A stretch of DNA of 64,000 nt, from NCBI GenBank assembly GCA_038049695.1, contig CP142456.1, positions 18,380,501 through 18,444,500 on the forward strand. The letters are read 5' to 3'. The notes under the pieces are model-generated. The model was not told the origin of the DNA. It ran no database searches and was given only the letters and a program-made list of their open reading frames with translations. Both the position numbers and the translations under genes were made by a program. Source of the DNA: Cinnamomum chago. Its lineage: Eukaryota; Streptophyta; Magnoliopsida; Laurales; Lauraceae. The stretch's first letter is position 1, and the number at the start of each line of letters is the position of its first letter. Positions 44,270 through 56,099 of the stretch are shown here, one piece after another.

Positions 44270-45010
44270 GAAGCTCTTTTGTTTCCAGCCCCTTGCTACG
44301 ATTATTTTTTGAAGGGGTTTTGCATACGTAGATAAATGCCCTTAAAAATCATGCTTTTGCTTCAAAGTTGTTGACTTTTAAAATATTTTCTGCATAGGTT
44401 CCTACCAACTAGGATTGGCAGAAATTACCATTTTGGCCTTTAAAAAATTTGATATCGTGTGCAAGATATCACACAAAATCCTCCTTAAAAAAAAATAATA
44501 AAAAAATCCTCCCCTGAAAACCCCAAAAGTAGCCCTTAGTTTATTTGGAAAAATTTAGTTTTACTGCAAATGTTCTTCCATCTTTTCCTATTCTTTCTTT
44601 TCACCTTGCCACCATGCCCCTTGCACAAAATTAAATTTCGATTTTTCATCCATGAAAAGCTAAAGAATATTTTTTTATACCACGCTAAACTTCCTTTCGT
44701 ATTTCTCGAAGCTATGAGTTTAGGGCATGCATACCTTTTTATGATGAGTGACATAGAACAATAGGAGAAAGGTTTTCACAAATTAAAAAAGAGAAAACAA
44801 AGGGAAAAAAGGACTTTTCATAACGTACTAAAGTAGAAAGTTGTGTATGCTTGAAATCTGACAAACACATGTTATCGCACAAAATAAGAGCAAAAAGGTG
44901 ATTTTTCAACCATCCTATTTTTCAACAACCCATTCAGAATTTCTTCAAAAGTCAACAGCTATCATTCAAAAGTCAGATTTAAGGACAATTGTACGGCTAA
45001 AATCCCTTCT
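44270..45010. other. 3' flank of CTNIP copy 2, no further gene seen
   Basis: Shares a short 3' stretch with copy 1 (TTTTGTTTCC...). It then becomes AT-rich. Open frames at 44536-44764 on both strands are short and unrecognised. Confidence 0.5.
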
Positions 45011-45019
45011 TAAAACTAG

Positions 45020-45430
45020 GTTTAGGCATATTAAGATATATTTTAATAGGATTGAATTAGAGTTTTAATTAGATTAAGTGTGCTATTTTATATCATTCAT
45101 TGTTTGTTGTTTTCTTTTTTCTATGTTGAAGTTAAGTGTATATTGAAGATCTCGATCATTCATTACTGTTCATTATTTCTTAGTGAAATTGAAAATAATA
45201 AATTTATGGAGAGATGTAGTCTCTAAACATATAGTCTCTAATTAATATATTTTCTTTTAATTAATGATATCAAAGCCATCGTTATTCCAGCCCCTGAGGG
45301 CATCCCACCATCTTCTCTCTATTTCTTTTTATCTTTTTTCTTTAAAGGAAACTATTGACGGATTTGAATTAGTGAGTCACCAGTTGTGGTTGACTCAAAA
45401 TTAGCAAGATGCATTGGATGACACAACATT
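45020..45430. repeat. Downstream part of duplicated CTNIP unit 2
   Basis: Counterpart of 20930-21300: TTTTAATAGGATTGAATTAG, GAAATTGAAAATAATAAATT, GGCATCCCACCATCTTC and TTAGTGAGTCACCAGTT occur in the same order. Here the flank is about 750 bp from the gene and not split by a CACTA element. Confidence 0.75.
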
Positions 45431-46302
45431 GCAAGGACTCCAAATTTGTGTGGCTCTCCATATGCTTTCCATGGGTGGGATACGTGGAACTCTATGGTGG
45501 AGCTCACCTACTGATAATCTCAACCGTTATGCATTAATCACATTATCACTAGATGTGCTCAATTTTATGGTGGACTAACTCCTATTGAATTAAAATTTGA
45601 GGACGTCACCGGAGGAGAGGACATTCATCTTGAACAAATGAATTATCTATAAGTGTGCCCTACAGTGATGTTCTACATATCTCATTCATGGAAAGCGTGT
45701 AGGATTCAATTTCACGACCTTTTTTGGCATTATGTTGAATGAAATTAGCAGTCATTACTATGTTGCAGATCAAGAATAGTTTGCCATATTTTATAAGTAG
45801 AGAGGAGGCTTGCAATCCAATATATCGTGATCTAGATTGTGTCTCTAGTGGGCCCTTCGCTTAGGCAAGCTCTTTCTGAAGCTAGTTTTGGCTATGGGGT
45901 CATAGGATTTATTACAGTTGGGAATTAAATGTACTGAGTTCCTCATCATCATTCTGAAGGGCCCATATCTTTCTAAAGATCATAGTGGGCTGCCCCATCA
46001 GATATGGAAGATTAAGTTCACCATGGTGATGTAGTGGGCCGCCTCGAGCTTCACGATCTCTATGGACAACGATTACATAATGATCACCTTGCAAGGCACC
46101 TCATCATCGTAAGGTGGGTTTCACTTCACCATGGCCCAATCATGCAGTTCGGTGATCCACAATGAATTTATACAAGTGCAATTGTGAGCAATTGTCTGAT
46201 GTTGCCAGCAGCCATCCATCAACTTATTGATTCAAAATGGACCCGCTATATTGGAACCGAGCAAAACTTCACTACAAATGGCTGGGGTGATACACAATTA
46301 GG
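45430..46302. other. Stretch without a gene; MITE-related half-copy at 45515-45600
   Basis: 45515-45600 resembles the right half of the MITE at 10921-11091 (AATCACATTATCA, TGTGCTCAATTTTATGG, AATTTGAGGAC). The rest has no supported feature. Confidence 0.45.
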
Positions 46303-46304
46303 TA

Positions 46305-46347
<43 letters not shown>

Positions 46348-46352
46348 ATATA
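46303..46352. repeat. (TA)n microsatellite
   Basis: About 24 TA units with one interruption, directly before the Helitron 3' terminus. Helitrons insert between A and T, so a TA array is a natural target. Confidence 0.9.
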
Positions 46353-46360
46353 CATACATA

Positions 46361-46382
46361 CTAGTTATGCTTGCACGTGCAA
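46361..46382 (-). other. Helitron 3' terminus with hairpin
   Basis: CTAG end with a 12-bp palindrome TTGCACGTGCAA, six bases inside it. The same design, decayed, ends the small Helitron at 21511. Confidence 0.8.
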
Positions 46383-46764
46383 CAAATATATGAAGAAAAT
46401 TGTAGGTGGCGTTGAAAAACCACCTCAAATAGGTTGCATTGGTTTTGATCACATGCGAAGGGAGACAAATGGGATTATGGGATCATTGTTGGCTTTTAAG
46501 GTTGGGAGTTGGGTGATTCTAAAAATATGACAATATTTCATGTAGGACTTGTTTGTTTGCATTGAAACACATGATTAGTAGTTAAAAATGAATTGACAAA
46601 GGCATAAACTAAAATGTTTAGAGTGGCAGTTCGAAGATGATTCATTGATAAAACAGAAAAAATTTCGGTGATTTCAAAAGTACTACTACTGATATTATCA
46701 CTTAATTGAACGAAGGCTTGCAACTTACAACCAAGGGTAGTAAGAAATGATATATTCCACTTAC

Positions 46765-46834
46765 CTGCATGGCTAAGTCCAAAGATAGCGACTTTGCGAT
46801 CTCTCATTTGACTTAGCTGCATTTGGAGTAGCAC
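46765..46834 (-). pseudogene. Unidentified captured exon
   Basis: A 70-bp exon-like block between acceptor AAGTGTAG and donor GTAAGTGG. One frame reads LLQMQLSQMRDRKVAIFGLS. Family not recognised. Confidence 0.35.
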
Positions 46835-48051
46835 CTACACTTAAATAGGATTATGTGCATTAACAATGACACCAAACATTATGAACATTTACATTTTAAC
46901 AAACATAAAACCCACATCTACATGCTAGTACTTGTTGCGATAGCGCAACTTAGAAATGAAAATTGTGAATTGGAGCCAAAGGGTTAATTTTCTTCCTTGT
47001 CACACTGATGATGGAGTCTGCATTTAATCTTGGGCAGTGCTAATTTTGTTATGCTTATAAGGAATTGTGTGGTTTATTGCCGATTGGCTGAATTGCTGAA
47101 TTATTAAAGCTCTTCGATTAATTGGTAATTGGGCTGCATCTTGTGCTAGGCTGAAACATTAAATTGATGATGAAGAAGGTGCAAATATCTACCAATTTCT
47201 TTGGAGACGATATTGATCAAATGTAGATGGTATGATGGCTAGCATTGATGGTGACAGTCATATGACAATTGGCTCGCATCTATTTTTAGTTGAGCAATGA
47301 ATACATATTAAATATGAAATGACAAAAAGAACTTCAAAATCTAGCAATCACCAAAACAGAGGAACAACTCATTAGCTGGATGAAGCTTAATGAACTAAGT
47401 TTCAGCTGTTTTCCCTTCCTCAAGAGTCCGTTTACCATCATATACTTGAATACAGAACAAAAGCCATTAAGATAATGGTCAAGTATAAAATAATATTGTT
47501 GGTATCAAAGAAATGCAACAAATAAAATAAACAACTTAAATTCAAGTACTACAATATATAGGCGGAGGCAATGTAGCAGTTTTAGGAGGAGAAGTTTGAG
47601 GTGAGATGTTAAGGCATGTTAAATTGTCAATTTCATTTTCCTATGTACTTTTCTGCCTCCCTTTCTTACTTTGCAAATCATATAGAAATAAAAAATGTGG
47701 ATAGTTTTATTAATGGTTTTAAAAAATGTACCTTTTCACGTTTCCTTTTTATCAATATTAGGAATCACTTATGGATTGTAGGTTTGTAGAACCATGTACT
47801 CTGCAAATTCAAATTCACTATCATCAAAACTGCTGTTGTCGGAGCTAGATTTATAGAAGATATGTCTAGATATATTCATGAAGATGTGAAATATGTCATT
47901 TATTGCAGAGTGATAGTCAAAATTAGAAGTTCCAAATCCATTTGAACAAGTAACAGACCAGTATTGTTAAAAGATGAAGATTCTTATTTAAAGTATTACA
48001 ATGATGATAATTGGCATCCAAAGAAAATAAAGTTGCTAAGGATGCACTTAC

Positions 48052-48574
48052 ATTGAGGTTTGACAGCCATCAACAGCTTCTCCCCCTTCTTCATTGTTTT
48101 CATAGGCTTTGAGAAAGCAAGACAAAAGAATCCTCATTGGAAGGCCACTCTTACATAAGTAAATTTATAAACAATTGATTAAGAACTTGTGCTTAGTTAA
48201 TCAATCAACAAACTTACCATGTTTAACAGTATAGTCCATTCCATAAGATTTGGAGATGACAGTTCCATCTTCAAGTCGAGTTTCATGTTTTACTGTGGCG
48301 AAAAGAGATTGAAGAACATATTACAATTTAGTAGATCATATTTTCCAAGCTGCAAAGCTATGAAATTAGTGTTGCAAAATTGTATAGCAAGAACTTCATC
48401 AAGGTCCTTGGGATTGTTGCATTTCTTTCTATTTGCAATTGCATTGGGTGAAATGGTTGGTGGAGACACTGACTGTCCATAAGCCAGTTCAAGGGGGATG
48501 GTAAAGATAGCATTCTTGGCCTTGTTCATTGTTATAATGCCTTGGTTGGATTTCTTTATCACTTGGCGTATCAT
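48052..48574 (-). pseudogene. Captured FKBP-type peptidyl-prolyl isomerase exons (ROF/FKBP62-like)
   Basis: FKBPs of this class are multidomain HSP90 co-chaperones that isomerise prolyl bonds. Minus strand: 48574 leftward reads QVIKKSNQGIITMNKAKNAI then FTIPLELAYGQSVSPPTI, the C-terminal half of an FKBP domain, then NPKDLDEVL after an apparent deletion of about 25 codons. After an intron-like gap with acceptor CGCCACAG comes VKHETRLEDGTVISKS, ending at donor GTAAGTTT (48217). Exon 48052-48132 follows, with correct phase, reading GFFCLAFSKPMKTMKKGEKL and LMAVKPQ up to donor GTAAGTGC. These match the first-to-second FKBP domain region of plant FKBP62/65. The active-site core is incomplete, so no working enzyme is expected. 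Confidence 0.85.
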
Positions 48575-50533
48575 TTAAAAAGGCACATCAAAAAACAATT
48601 AGAAGAATGTAATTTTCAATGCTACACCTAAATGCAAAAGGAAAGAGAAATAAGCATATTGCAATAATTTGTTGAGCACTATGACAAGAAATATGAAATT
48701 TCTTAGAATTCATAGGAATTAATTGTTTTATTGAAGATCTACCTATAGTTCATTATTCTTAAATCGTATTGAGCAACATATCATAAATTGACATAAAATA
48801 ATGTCATTAGAAGACCAAATAAAACACTAACTATTGCCACTATACTGATGTGAAACTTAGTTTATCAACAATTTTAGAAGTTTGCCAAATTGTTTCAAAG
48901 AAGCTTCATCTATAAACATTGCAATTGACTCTTACAATGTTTATAGCACGTAGTAGCCCCAAAAAAACCGAAAGGTTTATAGCATGTGTAAGGGATCCAC
49001 CAAATATGCCACGTGCCTCATGGACTTCACAAAAGGTTTATAGCAATGGCCAACAACAAAATGAAACTCCTTGTTGATGATGAATATGATCATGGGAGAG
49101 AAATAATAATTACAGTCCATGTACCTGCTACTGAACATTGCTTTGAGTTCATGGACTAAAAAGCAGGGTCATTAAGAGTCCATGTTTGTGTATCTGAAAA
49201 GAAAATGGAAAAGAAAGTACTAAGGGAAGAAGGGGAGGAGGGAAAAGTTAAGAAATTGTTTCTTCACAAAAAGGCAAACCGACATGAGTTTTATTAAATA
49301 AATGCTCTTAATAAAATGAGGCGATGCCTACATGTTTTATCTCTTATTATATTAAGTAACAATCATTTGATGGCATGCATAAAAATGACAACAGTATGGG
49401 GCGCATCTATACCGTCACTAAGGGACCATTGGATTTTCACAAACTTAGTGCCGGTAACCTGAGTTACTTTCCAGTGAAAGTTTCTTTTGTTTTTTGATAT
49501 AACCAAGATGTAAAACAGAGTTACATTTATTTGGATTTATAGATAAACTGGTTGCTTTTTGTCTATAAACAACTAATCAAGATTATGATTTATAAACAGC
49601 ATGTTGTGTTGATTACCCTGCAATATTTGAGCAATCTAATAATTGTATCAATGATAAATCATAAGATTTAAAATTACGAAAGAAATTGTAGGAGTTTCAT
49701 GGAAACATTGAGAATTAGGCCAAGAGCAGAATGAGGAGAAATTAGCAGAAAGTCGATAGAGAGGGGAAAAATTATAATATCTTGTTGAAGTTGAGAGTCA
49801 AATCTGGTGAGTGTGTATGGTCTGGAAGAGAAGGAAACGCCATTTGCATCATTGAGATAACAAGTCCTCCTCTTTCCAATGCCACTTATCTTTTTTTCCC
49901 CTAAGAAAATGAAGAGAAATCAGGGATTTACTGAGGTTTCATGAAAAACCTGCACTAATCAAGATGACATCTAGAGACAAAGACATGAAAATTATTTTCA
50001 AGAAAAGGTAGAATTAAAGATGAACATTTTCAAAACAAGAACCCAAAACATCAAAAGATATAATAATTAGTCATGATAAAATAAAATAAAATAAAATGCT
50101 AACAAGCAGAAGTCTTCAGTCAAAGCCACATTTTTTCCCTTTTTTTTAATGGTAATGCACTGGAACCCAAATGTAATCTAATAAAAAGCAAGGAAAGCTA
50201 CCAAACTACTGTTACATTCACTGCATTGTTTTTCATTTTCAATGTATAATCTCTACATTCAAATGTTTAGATAAGTGTCATTCTCACCTCATACGCATTA
50301 ATATCTAGAAAAAAAAAGGACATGCAACTAAAGTATATATGGTTATCGATAACAAACTTAATAGCAAAACACCAAATCCTTCACATTTATAAGTGAAAGG
50401 GAATTAGGACAATGGCAAAAAATATGTAATTAATATGCAATCATGTTTAAGAGAATGGAGAGGCTGCATCTAGTTTTCCTTTCTTAGGGCGTTGTGGTTA
50501 GAGAAAAACGAAGGAGAAATTAAGCGGACTAAC

Positions 50534-50668
50534 CTTTGTGCCCATGAAAACATGTCTAGAGAAAAGATGTGCATTTAGAGCATTTAGAGTGGCTGTTACT
50601 GTTGCTTCATGCTTTTTAGCAATATCCATCTTTTGCCTTCCCACTTCACTCAAAGCAAGTCTAAAGTT
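50534..50668 (-). pseudogene. Unidentified 45-codon exon inside the Helitron
   Basis: Exactly 135 bp, open in phase 0, between acceptor CTTACAAAG and donor GTTAGTCC. It encodes NFRLALSEVGRQKMDIAKKH then EATVTATLNALNAHLFSRHV, an amphipathic helical segment. I do not recognise the family. It could be a captured host exon or an upstream exon of an element transcript. Confidence 0.4.
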
Positions 50669-51439
50669 CTTTGTAAGTAGTTGAATTGCAAATAGAGTTT
50701 TAGCTGGATTAGTTAAGGATATGTTTTACATGCATATAAAAATATGAATTACTGTGTAATTGGTGTTCTGTTACGACTCAATACTCATCCAAATTTATGA
50801 ATATGAAATCTTGGGTACAGATAAATTAAAGTAAGAAAAACTCACAAATTGAATAGAGAGTGGAGGCTCATCTCTAGAAAATCATTGTAGAAAGCTCCAA
50901 TCCATATAGTTGATGGATGATGGTGTCTTGCGGGTAGGAGATAGAGGAAGCATTCAGGTTGGGGTGGTGAGAGATGAATAAGGAACTACATGAGCTCTAT
51001 TTTTTGATGTTTTCCAGAGAAGACATAATGTAATTTACAGTTTTCATGCCACTCCAAAAGAATTTATGATGGTTTATGATCAATATAAATTTGATTCATG
51101 ATGGTTTGAAGTTCAATTTGCATATATAGTAAGAATTATGTGATTTAAAAGAATGCAGAAGGTCATAATTCATTGTTGACATAGAAAAGTGTGTGTCAAT
51201 TTGTAAGACAGAGAAGCAGAAATAAAAGACTAATAATCAGAGAAAAACAAAACTCTATAGATAGCATCTTTTTCAAAAACATCCATAAAAAAAAGGTGGA
51301 TGTAGTTGCATGCTCGAAGTAAGACAAAAGAAAGGAACTATCATCGTTATATGATTTTGATACATAGTTGAAATGTGACTGATAGTAGAAGTTAATATTT
51401 ACAATTAATATTTACAAAGTATTGTTTCTGACACATTGT

Positions 51440-54400
51440 CTATGCTTGGCTTTCATTAGGAACGTCATCAATTGACACAACCGTGAAGTTTACTTCTGAG
51501 TTGTATTGATAGGCTTTCAGCTGAAATATGTATTCTTGTCGATTGAATTTGTCGATAATGTCTTTGATTTCACTTATTTGTCCCTATATTAAAATAAAAT
51601 GATAAGTTCAGTATTTTAAAGGAATTGGATATGTAAGTATTGGTAATGAGGTGAATTTGATAGAAGCATACTTGCTCTGAAAAGTTCATCATTTGAATTG
51701 TCGTGCATGAAGAAAGTTTCATGATTTCGTTTCCAAATAATGTTGCTGAAATTGTTCCTGTGGAGTCATAAATATTTGCAACAACTCTAAACCTGAAATT
51801 CAAGAATCAGTTAATTAGTATTTACATATATATATATTATATGTAAAAATTGTCTTACCATGGTTGTGCTGTGGTTTCTTTGTAGGTACATGAACAAGAG
51901 ATTTCAGTGTTATATTTTTCTGTTGTTTTCTTCTTGCATCCACTACAACCCATGTACCAAAACTTTTGTTGCAGATTATCCACTGAAATTGATGCTCTTA
52001 TGTGATGTATAACATTCTGAAGAGAAGACTTTGCGTTATTAAGCAATTGTTGAAATGAGAAAATGAAGTTGATTTGAAAAGAAATGAAGTTGATTGATTA
52101 AAGTACCAATGTTTTTGAATTCAGAATGTCTTCGATGTTTGTAGTTGTTGTTGCCGATGCAGTTGGAATGTTTGTTTGAGACATATTTGTTCGTAGTTCA
52201 ATAAGCTTAGCCTCATGGTTTAAACACCTAGCAAGAAATAATTTATGATATTAAAAAAATTATCTTATAAGAATAATTTTATGTAGTTTCATTAAAGAGG
52301 AAAAAGTGGTCTGAATAATGATCTGTAATTACCAAGTGTGTAATGTGGTGGCAATTGGTATGTCAGGGTTAATGATTAGTGTTGAGGAATGTCTTGTATT
52401 TAGACCGACTATACCTGAGAAAAAAAAAGAAGAAAAGAACCATGTTAATGTATTCATTTCTCATAGCTATAGTAAATAGATTTACTATTTTTATACCATT
52501 ATAATATGAGATCTTTGTACGTGTGACAAGAATGATCGGCATTGTATCTAGCGTTGTTGATAGAGTGTCAATCTCCTTTGCCATGAAGTTGTTCCACATA
52601 GACAAATTGATTGTTGTGAAACTAAATATTATAAAAAAGAAGGCATTAGTGGCAGTATATGGTAATTGAAAATAGAGAAAGTTATTAAGAAGGTAAATGA
52701 TTTAAATGATTAAAAAAGCAAATGACATACTCTGAGTCTGCTAGAACTATTTGTTGAAGTGGCAATGTTTCTGATTTGACTTTCTTTTGGGGGTAGTATA
52801 TCAAGAACTATAGCAATTATGTCTGAAAAATAGGATTGTAACGAATAAAAATGATGCATGTTCATTTACATTTCATGGATGATGATAGTTCATAAATATT
52901 ATTGTACTATAAATTTTTTTTACCTATTTCTGCCTCTGAATCTTGCTTGTGAATATTAGATAGCGGAGTAAAATTGTAAATGTTGCTACTGATATCTTCA
53001 TCTTCTTTCGGGACTTCTTCAATGATAGAGTGACTATTTATGAACCACTGATATTTTGTATTTTCAAATTTGTATCTTGGGTTGCTTGGACGGACAGAGA
53101 TATTTGACACATAGTAGTTTTTCAATACAATTAACGTGTTTTCAAGTAAATCAATATCACTGTCAAATATAGTGGCTCGGACCCTAGTTCCCTGCATACA
53201 TTAAAAAAAACCAAAATCATGATAAATAAACAAATGATGATGAAAAATGAAAGGAGTGAATTTTATGGTTGTGGGGTAAATATCTAGTTTTCACTGGATT
53301 TAAATATATATTTTTCATAGGATTGCTTTATTTTATCTAATTTATATAGAAATCACCTTGTCTTTTATCCTAGTTTTGTTAAATTAATCCACGGGAGATG
53401 AATATTACATATATGGTGATCTTGGAGTTTTCTTTGCTAATAATTTTATAAAGCAAAAACATGGAAAAGGAAAAAATTTGGAAGAAATTAAAGTTGCTCT
53501 GGTAGTTTCACTTACTTTATTATTACAGAAAGCTCATAGTATGCTCTGTGACTGTATGCAATCATCAATTGAAATAAAAGAGAATTTCAATCTCCATTGA
53601 CTTACTGAAATAAGAAACAATTTCAGTTTCCATTCACCAATCGAAAAAAAATAGTGGCCTTGGAGTTTTCTTTACTGATAATTTTATAAAGCAAAAAGTT
53701 GGAAAAGGAAAATATTTGGAAGAAATTAAAGTCAATTAAACAAAAAAACAAACTCCATCAATGAAGAGAGAGAGACAGGAAGAGAAATCTGGAAATATCA
53801 GATGGTGTTAGTATTATAACATCCTTCTATTAGAAAGAAAAAAAAACCATTTTCTTTCTCACAGCAAGTAGGAAAAAAAATTAAAAAGGGAAAAAAACCC
53901 ACACTACAGATTCCATCATAGATTACAAAAAATTAAAAAGAAATGATGGAAGCACTTTGAGATGTGAGAAGAAAGGGAAAATTGTGTTACATGTTGGGGT
54001 GACATGGAGAAAATCCAAAGAGATGGTATTCATCCTCTTTAGAAGAGAGGAAAAAAGAACCTCTATAGTTGCCATGGAGAGATGAACAATCAAGAGAAGA
54101 GAGGCATTGAATCTAACCTCGAAGGAGAGAGATAGAAAGAGAGGAGATATGAAGCCCTTTTTTTTTTTTTTCAAGCATGAGAAGGCAACATGCATCTTTA
54201 AGTGAGGCCCAATTATTTATTTTGCAAGCATGACAAGGCAAACATGCATCTTACGCGGACATGGAGGTGTAGAGAATCCAAACGAAACAGAATTTTAAGC
54301 CCCATTCATTTACTTAAATAAGAAAAATTTTCAGTTTCGATTCATCAATCCAAATAAAAAAATGCAATCAATCTAGAATGTCTAAATTATGGGCCACACC

Positions 54401-54731
54401 TTGGATGAGTAGCTACTTATTTATGACCAATAGTCTCTCATACTAAAACAATTACGTAACCTAATATATTGTAGAGTTTAATGAATCCAAACTGAAAAAA
54501 CTAGTAAACCTATAAACAAATAATATTCAAATATCATTAAAAAAAAGTAAATTCAAAAGAGGGCATATATAGTTGTTTATTTACCTCAAAGTCACTAAAT
54601 ACTAAGTTTTGATATGCTTTGTTGCCAGCCCTTGATTGATGAGGAATGCTTTTCTCATTCACTATTATTTTGGCTGTCCAATTTGATGTGCGCTCTGTTA
54701 TATCTTTGATTTTTGTACAATCTCTAGGCAT
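51440..54731 (-). CDS. Helitron-encoded RPA1-like single-strand DNA-binding protein, about nine exons
   Basis: Plant Helitrons often carry a homologue of the large RPA subunit, thought to coat single-stranded DNA in rolling-circle transposition. Exon 1 (54585-54731) starts MPRDCTKIKDITERTSNWTA and ends at a GTAAAT donor. Exon 2 (52924-53191) carries the DBD-A OB fold (GTRVRATIFDSDIDLLENTL). Exon 3 (52731-52822) and exon 4 (52497-52621) give DBD-B (DIIAIVLDILPPKESQ, WNNFMAKEIDTL, VTRTKISYYNG). Next come about 52332-52415 (INPDIPIATTLHTW), about 52108-52228, then 51860-52017 with the DBD-C zinc ribbon (WYMGCSGCKKK...CSC), about 51675-51793, and 51440-51585 ending in TAG. The exon 3 to exon 4 phase does not close with the sites I chose, so one junction is wrong or the frame is damaged. 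The 1.4-kb first intron holds nothing recognisable. Confidence 0.8.
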
Positions 54732-54894
54732 TTTGGTAGACCTATGGAAAGAACAATGAAGCATTTATTGATTAGAGCTGTAAATAAAAATTATGATTGT
54801 GTATGTCTGAAAATAGTAGATATATATATATATACAGCAACAAATAAAATATATGAAAAATTGGTATTCAAATTACCTATAACAATAATAGGTG

Positions 54895-55761
54895 CTAAAT
54901 AGAATTGGCAAGTGTCAAAATTTCTTGGTATACAACATTTGATGTACATGCATCTTCTGATGTTTCATTTATGGCTGGTTTAATGAGAACTTTTACAGTA
55001 GAAGCTGTTTTCGCTCTGGATAGGGCAACATACAGTTGGCCATGTGAAAAAACTGGCTGTGGAAGATATATACCAACATGTTCCAATGTTTGTCATTGTG
55101 CTTTGTTGACAGTCATGGCAAAGCTTAGACGAATTGGAAATTGTTTTCTTTTAAACATGAATGGATATCTGTCATTTTCAGCTGGCTGAAGTGGAATTCT
55201 TGGTATAAAAACTCGTTTTCCTCGATAGTGACCAACAATTATTTCTGCATCAATTAGATTTTTTGTAAATGTTCGACAGACTATAGTCTGCCTGCATAAT
55301 CCTGATGATGGATCTATGTTTTGCAACAACATTATTGGACAATTGATCTTTAATATTAATTCATGAGGAGGAAGTCCACTTGGTGTTAGGCTGTTTAAGA
55401 ACTCTTCTTGCGGAGGTTGCTCTGTATCATCTATTGCCGAATCAAAGCTGTAATACTTGACATGAGAACCAGGAAAATGGTTTATAAGCAAATCATTGAT
55501 TTCATCAACGAAATCATTTTTTGGAGTTAGTATTGCACGACTTGCTATAAAATCTGAATTGCTGGCATTTTTTTCTAGCTCTGGAAATGTAGCCTCTATC
55601 AAATCGGCCCTTGATGTTATGTCATCTTTGTAAGGAATGACCATGCCATTTGGGATTTTTATTTTGTCATTGTTTATGGAATTTTCTATCCCATTTCCAA
55701 CCCGTAATAGGAATTTACTAAATGATGGGTCAAATTTTGCCCTCATGTTTTCGGTCAGCTT
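54895..55761 (-). pseudogene. Helitron Rep/Hel protein, PIF1-type helicase C-terminus
   Basis: The minus-strand frame contains VVVKLTENMRAKFDPSFSKF, EKNASNSDFIASRAILTP, GLPPHELILKINCPIMLLQN, GLCRQTIVCRTF and then FAMTVNKAQ, QTLEHVGIYLPQPVFSHGQL and YVALSRAKT, the closing motifs of the Helitron PIF1-like helicase. A TGA at 55090-55092 replaces the Gly codon of the AQGQT motif, in frame. The gene is then cut at 55762 by the CACTA insertion. The Rep nuclease part is not in the window. The element cannot supply its own helicase in this form. Confidence 0.9.
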
Positions 55762-55789
55762 CACTACAACAAATTGCATTATTACCGGC

Positions 55790-56060
55790 GTTTTTTCCCG
55801 GCGCAATCAATAAACGCCGGGAAAAGTATAACTTTTCCCGGCGAAAAAGGGTATTTCGCCGGGAAATGATAATGTTTTCCCGGCGACAAATTTTCGCCGG
55901 CAAAGGGAGTATTTTACCGGCGCAAAAATTGTATTGCCGGGAAAGGCTATATTTATTGCCGGCGAAATAGGCATTTCGCCGGCAAAGTTCACCCGCATTA
56001 AGGCATTTGGTAATTTTACTTTTGCTGGCGCATAAATTTCGCCTGGAATGTCTTCTGCTA
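55790..56060. repeat. Subterminal CCGGCG repeats
   Basis: About eight inverted pairs such as TTCCCGGCG and CGCCGGGAAAA with spacers of 5-12 bases, decaying to GCTGGCG and CGCCTGG at the inner edge. Confidence 0.85.
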
Positions 56061-56099
56061 TGCAAAATAAAAAATGAGTGGAGCCCAAAAATCTATTTT

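Larger units (their letters stand above)
46361..55761 (-). mobile_element. Autonomous-type Helitron, 5' part cut off by a CACTA insertion
   Basis: The 3' terminus is on the minus strand: palindrome TTGCACGTGCAA (46371-46382), a short spacer, then CTAG at 46361-46364 followed by T. It contains an RPA1-like gene and the helicase tail of a Rep/Hel protein, the two genes of plant Helitrons. It also carries captured host exons (FKBP and two unidentified). The Rep and front helicase parts would lie beyond the CACTA insertion at 55762, outside the window. 46840-48050, 48575-50530 and 50670-51440 are mostly intron-like AT-rich DNA. Confidence 0.85.

Noticed and set aside
55722-56088. Arg/Lys-rich frames over the CCGGCG repeats (also 12849-13052 and 20376-20678)
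   Set aside because: Products of the subterminal transposon repeats, similar in all frames.
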